Assembly: GCA_016650045.1 (NCBI GenBank)
Contig: JAENWK010000002.1
Span: 32,136 to 96,135 of the forward strand
From: Eubacteriaceae bacterium
Lineage (GTDB): Bacteria; Bacillota; Clostridia; Eubacteriales; Eubacteriaceae
DNA length: 64,000 nt
Direction: 5' to 3'
This document shows, in pieces, positions 34,967 through 43,655 of this stretch. The notes beneath the pieces are model-generated. The model was not told the origin of the DNA. It was given only the letters and a program-made list of their open reading frames with translations, and did no database searches. The first letter of the stretch is position 1. Every line of letters begins with the position of its first letter. Both the position numbers and the translations under genes were made by a program.

Positions 34967-37900
34967 ATGAAATCATTACAAAAAGATACGCTCAGAGAAA
35001 TCAAAAATTCAAGAAATCGATTTATATCCATTATCGCTATTATCGCCCTGGGGATCTGTTTCTATGCCGGGGTAAAAACCACGGGCCCAAGCATGCAAAA
35101 CACAGCCAATCAATACTATCAGCAACAACGGCTTATGGATATTCGTCTGGTATCGACCTATGGCTTTCAGGAGGCTGATGTGGCCGCCATTAAAGCAAGT
35201 CCTGGTGTCAATGCCGTCATGCCCAGTTATTCAGCGGATGTGATTATTGAACAGGGAGAACAGCGGCCGGTGATTAAACTGCTGGCTCAGCCCGATAGTC
35301 AGGGACTCAACCAACCGGTACTGTTAGCAGGACGATTACCGGAAAACGACAGTGAGATGCTGATGGAAATGCCCCAGGCAAAGGAAAGCAACCTGATTTC
35401 GAAATCCAATTATAAACTGGGAGATACCATCAAGCTGTCACCGGAAGTTGGGGATAAAGCCCTGTCGGAGTCAATAAACCGGGATACTTTTACCATTGTT
35501 GGTTTTGTACGCTCACCCCAGTTTGTTTCCATTGAACGGGGAACCACCAACATTGGCCGGGGGAAAGTGGAATATTATGGGTTTGTTAAGCCTTCAACTT
35601 TTACTTTTAAACGGTACACCGAGGTTTATGTATGGTCTCAGGCATCAGCGGATGGCATCTCGGCGTTTTCACCCGAGTATCAAGAAGCGATTGATCAGCT
35701 GAAACTGGAAATGACAGCCCTGGGGGCCCAACGTCTGGAAATCAATCATGAAGACATTATTAACACCGCTCAGATCGAACTTGATAAGGGTAAAGTCCAG
35801 TTAAATGATGCCACGCAACAATTCCTTGATGGGATTGCCCAGGGAGAAGCTGCTCTGGCCGATGCCAGAGATCAGTTAATATCCGGACAGGCCGATCTTG
35901 ACTCGGGTCAACAGGACTATAATCAGACCATGGCAGATACCGAAGCGCAGCTCACCGATGCCAACAATCAGATTATCCAGGGAGCCGCTGACCTGGCCCA
36001 GGGATCAGCACAATTGCAGCAGGAATTGGCGGCGGGACAGGCTGAACTTGACCAATTAAGAAATGGCATCGCTCAAAGCGAAGCCAACGATCCATCAGGA
36101 CAGCTACCCGCTTTGCAGGCCCAGCTGGCCCAGGTTCAAACCCAAATTAGCCAGGCTGAAGCTGCCCTGGAGGTTCTTTATGCTACCCAGGCGGATATTC
36201 AGGCACAAATTGACAGCCAGGTTTCCACGGTTCCGGATTATGAAACCGAGCTGGCAGCGGTCAACTCTCAAATAGCCGTTGCCCAGGCGGGTTTAGAAAC
36301 TGCCCGGGCCTCGGAAGCGCAAATTCAAGGTGCCATAAATGATATTTATACATTTCAAACTAAGCTGGTGGGATTGAAAGCAACTTTAGCCGCCGAGGAA
36401 GCAGCCATGGCTCAGGCAGCAACAGAAGGTCAGCAACAACTGGATGTTGATGCAGCGACCCTGGAAGCCAGTAAAACCGACCTTGCCAACGGAAGAGCCA
36501 CTTTTGAAGCCGGTAAAATTTCGGGCCAGCAAGCCCTGGACGCCGCTCAAAATAAAATTGATCAGGGGTGGACCGATCTTAAAGCCGGTGAGGCTCAACT
36601 ATTAGAGCAAAAAGCTGCCGGGGAAAAAGAATTAAGTAATGCGGTCCAAAGACTAACGGATGCTGAAACCGAAATGGGCACCATCGACTTTGGAAAATGG
36701 TATGTAATGAATCGGGACGATAATCCCGGTTACGCCAGCTACGGTGAGGATGCCAGGCGCATTGATAGCATGTCCGGTATTTTCCCCTTGTTTTTCCTAT
36801 TGGTGGCAGCCTTGGTATCCTTTACCACCATGACCCGAATGGTTGAAGAACAACGCACCCAAATCGGAACCCTGAAAGCATTGGGATATAATCATTATCA
36901 GATTGCCTCCAAATTTTTTATTTACGCCATGCTGGCAGCGGTGATGGGTTGTGGCATTGGTTTATTGGTGGGTCTGAATACCTTGCCGTATTTCATCGCC
37001 GGTGCCTATAATCTGATGTATCAAATGCCGGCATTATCCATTGCCGTGCCTTGGATTCCCATTACGATCAGTTGTATTGTTGCGATTTTATGCACCGTGT
37101 CAGCCACGGTTGTGGTGAGCTATTTTGAATTAAGAGAACAACCGTCCACGCTGATGCGACCCAAGGCTCCGAAAATCGGGAAGAATATTTTCCTCGAGAA
37201 AATCCCTTTTATCTGGAATCGTTTAGGCTTTATTGAAAAGGTCACCGCCCGAAACCTGATGCGCTATAAGGGCCGTTTCTTTATGACGGTCATCGGCATT
37301 GCCGGGTGCACCGCTTTAATCCTGGCCGGTTTTGGTCTTCAGAATGCCATCTTTTCGATGATTCCCCGGCAATTTGAAAATGTATCCGTTTATGATGGTA
37401 TGATGGCCTTTAAAACCGAAGGGACTGTGCCGGAAAAGGCGGATATTAAAACAGATCTAAACGGGGATACGCGTTTAAGCGAAAATATCCTGGCCTATCA
37501 AAAAAAATTCAGCATTGAAAAAAAGGACGCCGGAGTTGTCAAACAGGCATTTGTTTTTGTACCGGAAACCTCAGCGAATCTTGGAAATTTTAGACATCTC
37601 CAGAATCGAACAACCGGTGCGCCCATCGACCTGGAAAAAGCAGGAGTGGTGCTGACTGAAAAAGCGGCTAAAGATCTCAATCTGAAGGTTGGGGATAAAA
37701 TAAGGGTGTATAGTGATGACGAAAGTCATGAGGTAACTCTTGGGGCCATTACCGAAAATTACCTGGAAAATTATATTTATATGTCACCGAAGGTTTATGA
37801 AGAGGCTTTTGGACATCCCTTAAAAGTCAATGTGGCTTATTTCAATATTGCCAACCCATCAACCGATGAGGAAAACGCCATTGCCAAAGATTGGTTGGAA

Positions 37901-38371
37901 AATCCCAGTGTGGTGGCGGTTAACTTTACCAGCAATATTGTTAAAAGTTCAGGGGACAGTATCAACACCCTAAATATTGTGGTGCTGGTCATGCTTATTT
38001 CGGCAGGCGCGTTGGCGGTGGTGGTGCTTTACAATCTGACCAATATTAATATTTCAGAACGTATTCGTGAAATTGCCACCATTAGGGTGCTGGGCTTTTA
38101 TGACATGGAGGTTTACAAATATATTTTCAGAGAAAATATTGTGCTGTCAATCATTGGAATTGCGGCGGGGCTGGGACTGGGTGTCATTCTCAACACTTTT
38201 ATTATCAATACGGTGGAAACCGACATTGCCATGTTCGGCCGGGGAATCGATTTAAGCAGTTACATTTATTCCATTCTGTTCACCCTGGGATTTACCATGC
38301 TGGTAAATATCATGATGACCCCGATGATAAAAAAAATCAGTATGGTGGAATCCTTGAAATCCATCGAGTAA
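34967..38371 (+). CDS. Large FtsX-type ABC transporter permease with coiled-coil insert
   Basis: This 1134-residue membrane protein has an N-terminal membrane anchor (about residues 19-38) and an extracellular region. A long Ala/Gln-rich coiled coil (about 255-565) is built of repeated AQLAQ/DLANGR-like units. The first FtsX domain (about 600-720, three helices: MSGIFPLFFLLVAALVSF onward) is followed by a second extracytoplasmic part. The second FtsX domain (about 1000-1130, LNIVVLVMLISAGALAVVVL) ends the protein. Such permeases need an ATPase partner of the LolD/MacB type; no ATPase gene lies next to it. The substrate is unknown; some relatives move lipids or peptides. It has its own promoter candidate and a terminator. 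Confidence 0.9.
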   Translation: MKSLQKDTLREIKNSRNRFISIIAIIALGICFYAGVKTTGPSMQNTANQYYQQQRLMDIRLVSTYGFQEADVAAIKASPGVNAVMPSYSADVIIEQGEQRPVIKLLAQPDSQGLNQPVLLAGRLPENDSEMLMEMPQAKESNLISKSNYKLGDTIKLSPEVGDKALSESINRDTFTIVGFVRSPQFVSIERGTTNIGRGKVEYYGFVKPSTFTFKRYTEVYVWSQASADGISAFSPEYQEAIDQLKLEMTALGAQRLEINHEDIINTAQIELDKGKVQLNDATQQFLDGIAQGEAALADARDQLISGQADLDSGQQDYNQTMADTEAQLTDANNQIIQGAADLAQGSAQLQQELAAGQAELDQLRNGIAQSEANDPSGQLPALQAQLAQVQTQISQAEAALEVLYATQADIQAQIDSQVSTVPDYETELAAVNSQIAVAQAGLETARASEAQIQGAINDIYTFQTKLVGLKATLAAEEAAMAQAATEGQQQLDVDAATLEASKTDLANGRATFEAGKISGQQALDAAQNKIDQGWTDLKAGEAQLLEQKAAGEKELSNAVQRLTDAETEMGTIDFGKWYVMNRDDNPGYASYGEDARRIDSMSGIFPLFFLLVAALVSFTTMTRMVEEQRTQIGTLKALGYNHYQIASKFFIYAMLAAVMGCGIGLLVGLNTLPYFIAGAYNLMYQMPALSIAVPWIPITISCIVAILCTVSATVVVSYFELREQPSTLMRPKAPKIGKNIFLEKIPFIWNRLGFIEKVTARNLMRYKGRFFMTVIGIAGCTALILAGFGLQNAIFSMIPRQFENVSVYDGMMAFKTEGTVPEKADIKTDLNGDTRLSENILAYQKKFSIEKKDAGVVKQAFVFVPETSANLGNFRHLQNRTTGAPIDLEKAGVVLTEKAAKDLNLKVGDKIRVYSDDESHEVTLGAITENYLENYIYMSPKVYEEAFGHPLKVNVAYFNIANPSTDEENAIAKDWLENPSVVAVNFTSNIVKSSGDSINTLNIVVLVMLISAGALAVVVLYNLTNINISERIREIATIRVLGFYDMEVYKYIFRENIVLSIIGIAAGLGLGVILNTFIINTVETDIAMFGRGIDLSSYIYSILFTLGFTMLVNIMMTPMIKKISMVESLKSIE

Positions 38372-38422
38372 AAAGGATCATTGTCGTTTAATGGCAATAA
38401 TAATGAGTTTTATGAATAGTCA

Positions 38423-38456
38423 GAGGTGGAAAATTGAATTTTTCCACCTTCTTTTT
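38423..38456 (+). terminator. Rho-independent terminator of the permease gene
   Basis: GAGGTGGAAAA (38423-38433) pairs with TTTTCCACCTTC (38440-38451), followed by CTTTTT. It lies about 50 bases after the stop. The bases from 38457 to the next gene hold nothing clear. Confidence 0.9.
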
Positions 38457-38613
38457 CTGTCAAAAATGAGCTGGATTGCCTCCGGCTTAGTGCCTTTGGC
38501 GATCAACTGAGAAACCACGATCAAAGGATATTGATATTTTCTGCAAAGGCTTACCTAGTGCATAATATTTTTTTGTATGTTAAACTGAACTTAGAAAGAT
38601 GATCGGAGTAAAG

Positions 38614-39444
38614 ATGAAAATTAAATTGATTGCATTGGATATGGATGGCACCACCCTACAGGGTGATCATAAGTCCATTTCCAAACGAACAGAGAAAGCA
38701 TTAAAAGATGCCATTGCCCAAGGGATTCATGTGGTGCCCTCAACCGGCAGAATTTTCGCTCAGCTTCCAGAATCCGTCACCGGTATTCCCGGTGTGAATT
38801 ATGCGGTGACTTCCAATGGGGCCGCAGTTGTGAATTTGAAAACAGGTGAAGTGATCAGTAACAATTATATCGGAGCCGGCAGCGTTAATAAAATAATGCA
38901 CAAGATCACCCGTAGAAACATATTTTGTGAAATTTATTATCAAGGGCAATCTTATGCAGAACACCGCTATTTTGCAAAGCTTATTCCCACAAAAACCTTT
39001 CCCCAGGGATTAATCGATATGATTAAGAGTAAATCCAAACCGGTGGACAGTATTTTAGAATTTACCCTGGCCCATGCCTCAGAAATTGAAAAAATCAATA
39101 TTCCGTTGTTAAGCGATCAAAACCATCGGAATTTATGGCAAAAGTTTTCCCGGATTAAAGGGGTTACCTTAACCAGTGCCATTGCCAATAATATTGAAGT
39201 GAATCATCACTCCGCCAATAAGGGCGAAGGCTTAAAGCAAATTTGTAAGATTTTGAACCTGGAAGCTAAAAACGTCATGGCCATCGGGGACAGCGATAAT
39301 GATCTTCGGATGCTTCAATTTGCCGGTCTAGGTGTCGCCATGGGAAACGCACCGGACGAACTAAAAGCGATAACCGACAAAGTGACCCTTTCCTGCAAAG
39401 AAGATGGCGTAGCCCATGCCATTGAGAAATATGCTCTTGCATAG
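38614..39444 (+). CDS. Cof-type HAD-superfamily hydrolase
   Basis: This 276-residue phosphatase is of the HAD IIB (Cof) group. Motif I is ALDMDGTTL (residues 7-15), motif II lies in PSTGR, and motif III/IV is NVMAIGDSDNDLRML, with the C2 cap between. Such enzymes dephosphorylate sugar phosphates or flavin intermediates; the substrate is not predictable. ATG 38614 follows GGAG by the right distance; an ATG at 38599 lies upstream of that site. ridA follows 30 bases later. Confidence 0.93.
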   Translation: MKIKLIALDMDGTTLQGDHKSISKRTEKALKDAIAQGIHVVPSTGRIFAQLPESVTGIPGVNYAVTSNGAAVVNLKTGEVISNNYIGAGSVNKIMHKITRRNIFCEIYYQGQSYAEHRYFAKLIPTKTFPQGLIDMIKSKSKPVDSILEFTLAHASEIEKINIPLLSDQNHRNLWQKFSRIKGVTLTSAIANNIEVNHHSANKGEGLKQICKILNLEAKNVMAIGDSDNDLRMLQFAGLGVAMGNAPDELKAITDKVTLSCKEDGVAHAIEKYALA

Positions 39445-39474
39445 AAAAAATGACTAAAAAGGAGAATATAAATA

Positions 39475-39858
39475 ATGAATAAACAAGCGATCAATTCAAA
39501 AAAAGCGCCAGCAGCTCTAGGTCCATATTCACACGCCATTTTAGCGGGAGAAACCCTTTATGTTTCCGGACAATTGGGACTGGATTCGGAATCAGGAGCT
39601 TTAGAGGTGGGAGTGGAAGCTCAGGCAAAAAAAGCGTTGGATAATTTATCGGCTATTTTAGAAACCGCGGGGTTGACCAAGGCAAATATTGTAAAAACAA
39701 CGATATTTTTAACAGAGATCAGTGATTTCACAGCGGTTAATGCCATTTACGCCGATTATTTTCAAGAAATCGAAGCATACCCGGCACGTTCCTGCGTTGC
39801 GGTCGGGGCTTTACCGAAATGGGCACTATTCGAAATCGAAGCCATTGCTGTAAAATGA
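39475..39858 (+). CDS. ridA: RidA family reactive imine/enamine deaminase
   Basis: The 127-residue RidA (YjgF/YER057c/UK114) protein removes reactive enamines made by PLP enzymes. The N-terminus (KKAPAALGPYSHAI), the GQLGLD block and the C-terminal PARSCVAVGALPKWALFEIEAIA carry the conserved Arg and Glu of the active site. An AAGGAGA ribosome site precedes the ATG. The next gene is 376 bases away; that gap holds a terminator, a second hairpin and the uppS promoter. Confidence 0.95.
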   Translation: MNKQAINSKKAPAALGPYSHAILAGETLYVSGQLGLDSESGALEVGVEAQAKKALDNLSAILETAGLTKANIVKTTIFLTEISDFTAVNAIYADYFQEIEAYPARSCVAVGALPKWALFEIEAIAVK

Positions 39859-40032
39859 ATAGTCGATCCAAATAAATAGGAATGAGGGAAGTCTCACTAA
39901 AAATAATTCGCAGCCAGATCCATAAAGAAGTCCCATTTATCTATAACGACAAATTTTATTTATATGTTTACTTTCTATGTAAATGATGTTATATTTATAT
40001 TAACAATTCTCATTTTCACAATAATTTCCAAA

Positions 40033-40069
40033 AAGACCCTAGGCATTGCCTGGGGTCTTACCCTTTTTT
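40033..40069 (+). terminator. Rho-independent terminator after ridA
   Basis: AAGACCC...AGGC pairs with GCCT...GGGTCTT (40033-40059, ATT loop, with one extra base on each side), and a run of six T follows after ACCC at 40064-40069. It lies about 175 bases after ridA. Confidence 0.8.
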
Positions 40070-40083
40070 GGAAACAAGGGTAA
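40058..40083. repeat. Second hairpin overlapping the ridA terminator
   Basis: TTACCCTT (40058-40065) and AAGGGTAA (40076-40083) are perfect reverse complements around a 10-base loop. Two bases are shared with the preceding stem, so the two hairpins compete. This may be a terminator read from the other strand or an attenuator-like switch. Confidence 0.6.
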
Positions 40084-40126
40084 GTCTTAAATAAATCTTT
40101 TATCACTATATTCGGCTCTGATGAAT

Positions 40127-40154
40127 TTACAAATCCACAAAAATAGCATATAAT
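40127..40154 (+). promoter_or_regulatory. Sigma-A promoter of the uppS-polC gene row
   Basis: TTTACA (40127-40132) and TATAAT (40149-40154) are 16 bases apart. The promoter lies 80 bases upstream of uppS and downstream of the terminator hairpins. Confidence 0.65.
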
Positions 40155-40234
40155 ACTTTAATAAGAAATTTAAATGCTCGTTGTTATTTTTTTTAGAGAA
40201 ATTTTGAAATAAAAGATAGAAATCGAGGTGCAAT

Positions 40235-40942
40235 ATGACGCATCAGTTAAAAAAAGAAAATTTACCTGAGCATATCGCCATTATTATGGATGGCAACGGA
40301 CGTTGGGCGCAAGCAAAAAAACGCCCGCGATTATTTGGGCACAATGCGGGAATGAAAACACTAAGGAAAATCGTTAGAGCATCATCGGATGCTGGAATAA
40401 AAATACTCACAGTTTACGCTTTTTCCACTGAAAACTGGAAACGAAGCCCGGAAGAAGTCGATGGACTCATGAACATCGCAGTGGAATACTTTAAAAAAGA
40501 AGTCGGGGAACTCCACCAGAATAATGTGAAAATCCAAGTGATTGGAGACATCAATGGCCTCAACGCTAAAGTCCAAAAAGCCGCAAAGAATGCCATGGAC
40601 ATCACAGCGAACAATACCGGCCTTGTTTTTAACGTGGCTTTAAATTATGGCTCTCGAAATGAAATCGTTCATGCCGTCAAGGCTTTAATTGAGCAAGGCG
40701 TTTTACCTGAGGAAGTCACAGAAAATCGATTAAATGAAGAACTCTATACCAAAGGGCTGGGTGATCCTGATTTACTGATTCGAACCGGCGGAGAAAGTCG
40801 CCTGAGCAATTTTATGCTTTGGCAAATCGCCTATACCGAATTGTTATTCATTGATACTTATTGGCCTGATTTCAACAAAGAAGAGTATTATAATCTCATA
40901 GAAATATATCAGAAAAGAAATCGACGATTTGGAACTGCCTAG
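40235..40942 (+). CDS. uppS: Isoprenyl transferase (undecaprenyl diphosphate synthase)
   Basis: This cis-prenyltransferase of 235 residues makes the C55 carrier for cell-wall synthesis. It shows the catalytic block IAIIMDGNGRWAQ, FGHNAG, TVYAFSTENWKRSPEEV and the C-terminal DPDLLIRTGGESRLSNF. A GAGGTG ribosome site precedes the ATG. It opens the conserved row uppS-cdsA-rseP-ispG-polC. Confidence 0.97.
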   Translation: MTHQLKKENLPEHIAIIMDGNGRWAQAKKRPRLFGHNAGMKTLRKIVRASSDAGIKILTVYAFSTENWKRSPEEVDGLMNIAVEYFKKEVGELHQNNVKIQVIGDINGLNAKVQKAAKNAMDITANNTGLVFNVALNYGSRNEIVHAVKALIEQGVLPEEVTENRLNEELYTKGLGDPDLLIRTGGESRLSNFMLWQIAYTELLFIDTYWPDFNKEEYYNLIEIYQKRNRRFGTA

Positions 40943-40964
40943 GAAAAAGGCAAAGGAGAAGACA

Positions 40965-41768
40965 ATGCGCACTCGAGTATGGACAGGAATTATTGGGATC
41001 CCACTGCTTATTTTTATTTTGCACACCGGAGGTTTAATTCTGGTGATTGGAGTGAGCTTCCTTACCTTTGCAGGAGTTATGGAATACACCAACGCCATAA
41101 ACCGAGCAATTCGCCCAAAAATAAACTTGGGTTTTATGCTAATATTAGCGGCGATGCTAACCATCACCATTAAGCTTGACTATTATTTTCTAATGCCGGT
41201 ATTGCTGATTGCTTTTATTGCCATATTCTGCTATGAAATATTATCAGGAAATGTGGGTATTCAGCGGGGGAGCGCCATGCTCTTTGGGCTGATTTATGTA
41301 CCGGTGATGTTTGGGTATTTGTTCTTGTTTGAAAACCTCCAAAATGGGGTTTATTATTTATGGATGATTTTTATTATCGCCTTTTCCACGGATACCGCCG
41401 CTTATTTTGTCGGCAAATCCATGGGAAAAACACATTTTGCACCAAGGATTAGTCCGAAAAAAACCGTTGCGGGCTTAGTTGGCGGCATTATCGCTGCGGC
41501 CATATGCACCATGATTTATGGCGTTGTTCTGGGAATTTTTTTTGGTTTTGTGCTACCCTGGTATTTATACCTGGCACTTGGTGTGGTCGCAAGTATCGCC
41601 GGTCAATGTGGAGATCTCACCGCATCCCTGCTTAAGCGCAGAGTCAAAATAAAAGATTTCGGAAGTATTTTACCCGGTCATGGAGGGATTCTTGATCGCT
41701 TTGACAGTATCTTGTTTATCATCCCTCTCATTTATATCTTTGCCAGCCTCACTGCTGACATCGTCTAG
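40965..41768 (+). CDS. cdsA: Phosphatidate cytidylyltransferase
   Basis: CdsA makes CDP-diacylglycerol from phosphatidate and CTP. The 267-residue protein has about seven membrane segments and the family signature KDFGSILPGHGGILDRFDS near the C-terminus. The ATG at 40965 follows AAAGGAG; an in-frame start at 40929 would overlap uppS and lacks a ribosome site. rseP starts 8 bases after its stop. In many Firmicutes dxr lies in that gap, but not here. Confidence 0.95.
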   Translation: MRTRVWTGIIGIPLLIFILHTGGLILVIGVSFLTFAGVMEYTNAINRAIRPKINLGFMLILAAMLTITIKLDYYFLMPVLLIAFIAIFCYEILSGNVGIQRGSAMLFGLIYVPVMFGYLFLFENLQNGVYYLWMIFIIAFSTDTAAYFVGKSMGKTHFAPRISPKKTVAGLVGGIIAAAICTMIYGVVLGIFFGFVLPWYLYLALGVVASIAGQCGDLTASLLKRRVKIKDFGSILPGHGGILDRFDSILFIIPLIYIFASLTADIV

Positions 41769-41776
41769 GAGAAGCC

Positions 41777-42571
41777 TTGAATTTTATTACAATATTAATC
41801 ACACTGTTAATCTTAAGTGTCCTGGTTGTGGTTCACGAACTGGGACATTTTTTGGCTGCGAAAAAAACCGGCGTATTGGTTGAAGAATTTGCCATTGGCA
41901 TGGGTCCCAGGCTTTTTGGTCATCAAGGGAAAGAAACCCTGTTTACTATCAGAGCGATACCCATTGGCGGTTTTTGCAAAATGCGTGGAGAAGAACCAAA
42001 ACTGGATGAGGAAGGCAAAATTATTCCGAAAGATCCTGATTTTGTACCTGATGTAAGAAGTTATGAATCAAAAACCCAATGGCAAAAGCTGTTTATTTTA
42101 GTAGCCGGATCTTTGATGAATATGATTTTCGCATGGGTTCTGCTTTTTATTATTTCATTGGTCATGGGTCAGATGAATTTTATCCAGGCCATTGCCAATG
42201 CTTCGCTTAATACCTGGCGGTTTGCCGGACTGATTTTCCAATCCTTTGCTATGCTGTTCACTGGTCAAATTGGGTTTGATAACCTTGCCGGTCCCATTGG
42301 CATGGTGTCCATGGTAGGCACCTTTATGAATCAAGGGGTCATGATTGTCATGGCTTTTACCGCCATGCTCAGCGTTAACCTCGGAATCATTAATATGTTT
42401 CCCATTCCGGCATTGGATGGCGGCAGGTTTTTTGTCATCATCATTGAATTGATTACCCGACGAAAATTCAGTCCTGAATTAGAAAATAAAATTAATTATT
42501 TTGGATTTTTCGCATTAATAATATTAGCAATCATCATCGCAGTCAATGACATTATGCGACTGGCGTCCTAG
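41777..42571 (+). CDS. rseP: Site-2 membrane metalloprotease RseP-like, without a PDZ domain
   Basis: An intramembrane zinc protease of 264 residues. The zinc site HELGH lies at residues 20-24 and the second ligand motif is PIPALDGGRFF near 210. Usual RseP proteins are 340-430 residues with a PDZ domain between the second and third membrane segments. Here only about 20 residues (VMGQMNFIQAIANASLNTWR) join them, so the PDZ is absent, while both catalytic parts are intact. The start is a TTG 4-5 bases after AGGAGAAG. ispG follows at once. Function may be close to SpoIVFB-type proteases, but context is that of RseP. Confidence 0.88.
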   Translation: MNFITILITLLILSVLVVVHELGHFLAAKKTGVLVEEFAIGMGPRLFGHQGKETLFTIRAIPIGGFCKMRGEEPKLDEEGKIIPKDPDFVPDVRSYESKTQWQKLFILVAGSLMNMIFAWVLLFIISLVMGQMNFIQAIANASLNTWRFAGLIFQSFAMLFTGQIGFDNLAGPIGMVSMVGTFMNQGVMIVMAFTAMLSVNLGIINMFPIPALDGGRFFVIIIELITRRKFSPELENKINYFGFFALIILAIIIAVNDIMRLAS

Positions 42572-42579
42572 GAGAACTT

Positions 42580-43647
42580 ATGTTGAAAAATCGGAAAAAC
42601 ACCAAGGTGGTCACCATTGGAAATGTGACCATTGGCGGGGAAACCCCCATTGCCATTCAGTCCATGACCAACACCGACACCCGAAATGTAAAAGCCACCA
42701 TTGCCCAGATCCAGGCTCTCGAAAACGCCGGCTGCGAAATTGTTCGGGTGGCGGTACCGGATCAGGAAGCAGCCAATGCCATCAAGGAAATTAAAAAAGG
42801 GATTCAACTGCCGCTGGTCGCGGACATTCATTTTGACTATAAACTGGCTTTGACCGCCATGGAAAATGGTGTGGACAAGCTGCGCATCAATCCCGGTAAT
42901 ATCGGTTCTGAAAAAGGTGTTCGGGAAATCATTGCCATGGCCACCGAGCGTCACATTCCCATTCGTATTGGAGTCAATGCCGGTTCTCTGGAAAAAGAGA
43001 TTTTAGAAAAAAATCAGGGCCAGGCCACAGCAAAGGGAATGGTGGAGTCCGCAAAAAAACACATTCAGCTTTTAGAAGATGCCGGGTTTGATAATATTGT
43101 GGTGTCCATGAAAGCCTCGGATGTACGACTGACCATTGAAGCCTATGAACTTTTCGCCGGAGAATACCATTATCCGCTGCATTTAGGCATTACCGAAGCG
43201 GGAATTTTAAGAACCTCAGCGGTGAAATCCGCCATCGGCATTGGGTACCTGCTTCTCAACGGAATCGGTGACACCATGAGGGTATCAGTCACCGGAGATC
43301 CATTGGAAGAAATAGACGTCGCCCGGGACATTCTAAAAACCATCGGCCTTTATGAAGGCAAAAAAGGAATGGTCGAAGTTATTTCGTGCCCAACCTGCGG
43401 CCGAACAGAAATAGACCTGATTGGCATTGCCAACCAAATGAATGAACGTCTTCTTCATGTGGAAAAAAATATTACCGTGGCGGTGATGGGGTGTATTGTC
43501 AACGGCCCCGGCGAAGGCAAAGCAGCGGACATTGGCATTGCCGGCGGAAAAAATAAAGCTGTATTATTTAAAAAAGGCGAAATTATCCGAAGTTTAAAAG
43601 AAGATGAAATCATTTCAGTCCTAATGGAAGAAATAGAAAAAATGTGA
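42580..43647 (+). CDS. ispG: 4-hydroxy-3-methylbut-2-enyl diphosphate synthase (flavodoxin)
   Basis: IspG catalyses the penultimate step of the MEP isoprenoid pathway, using a 4Fe-4S cluster. The 355-residue protein has the barrel start GGETPIAIQSMTNTDT, the ADIHFDYKLAL block and the cluster ligands in SCPTCGRTEIDL and AVMGCIVNGPGEG. It begins 9 bases after rseP with GGAGA as ribosome site. Its pathway partner dxr is encoded 5.5 kb downstream on the other strand. Confidence 0.97.
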   Translation: MLKNRKNTKVVTIGNVTIGGETPIAIQSMTNTDTRNVKATIAQIQALENAGCEIVRVAVPDQEAANAIKEIKKGIQLPLVADIHFDYKLALTAMENGVDKLRINPGNIGSEKGVREIIAMATERHIPIRIGVNAGSLEKEILEKNQGQATAKGMVESAKKHIQLLEDAGFDNIVVSMKASDVRLTIEAYELFAGEYHYPLHLGITEAGILRTSAVKSAIGIGYLLLNGIGDTMRVSVTGDPLEEIDVARDILKTIGLYEGKKGMVEVISCPTCGRTEIDLIGIANQMNERLLHVEKNITVAVMGCIVNGPGEGKAADIGIAGGKNKAVLFKKGEIIRSLKEDEIISVLMEEIEKM

Positions 43648-43655
43648 GGTGACCC

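Noticed and set aside
42546..42794. Open frame rich in Cys, His and Arg over the ispG start
   Set aside because: It is a shifted-frame shadow of rseP and ispG; composition is typical of an out-of-frame reading.
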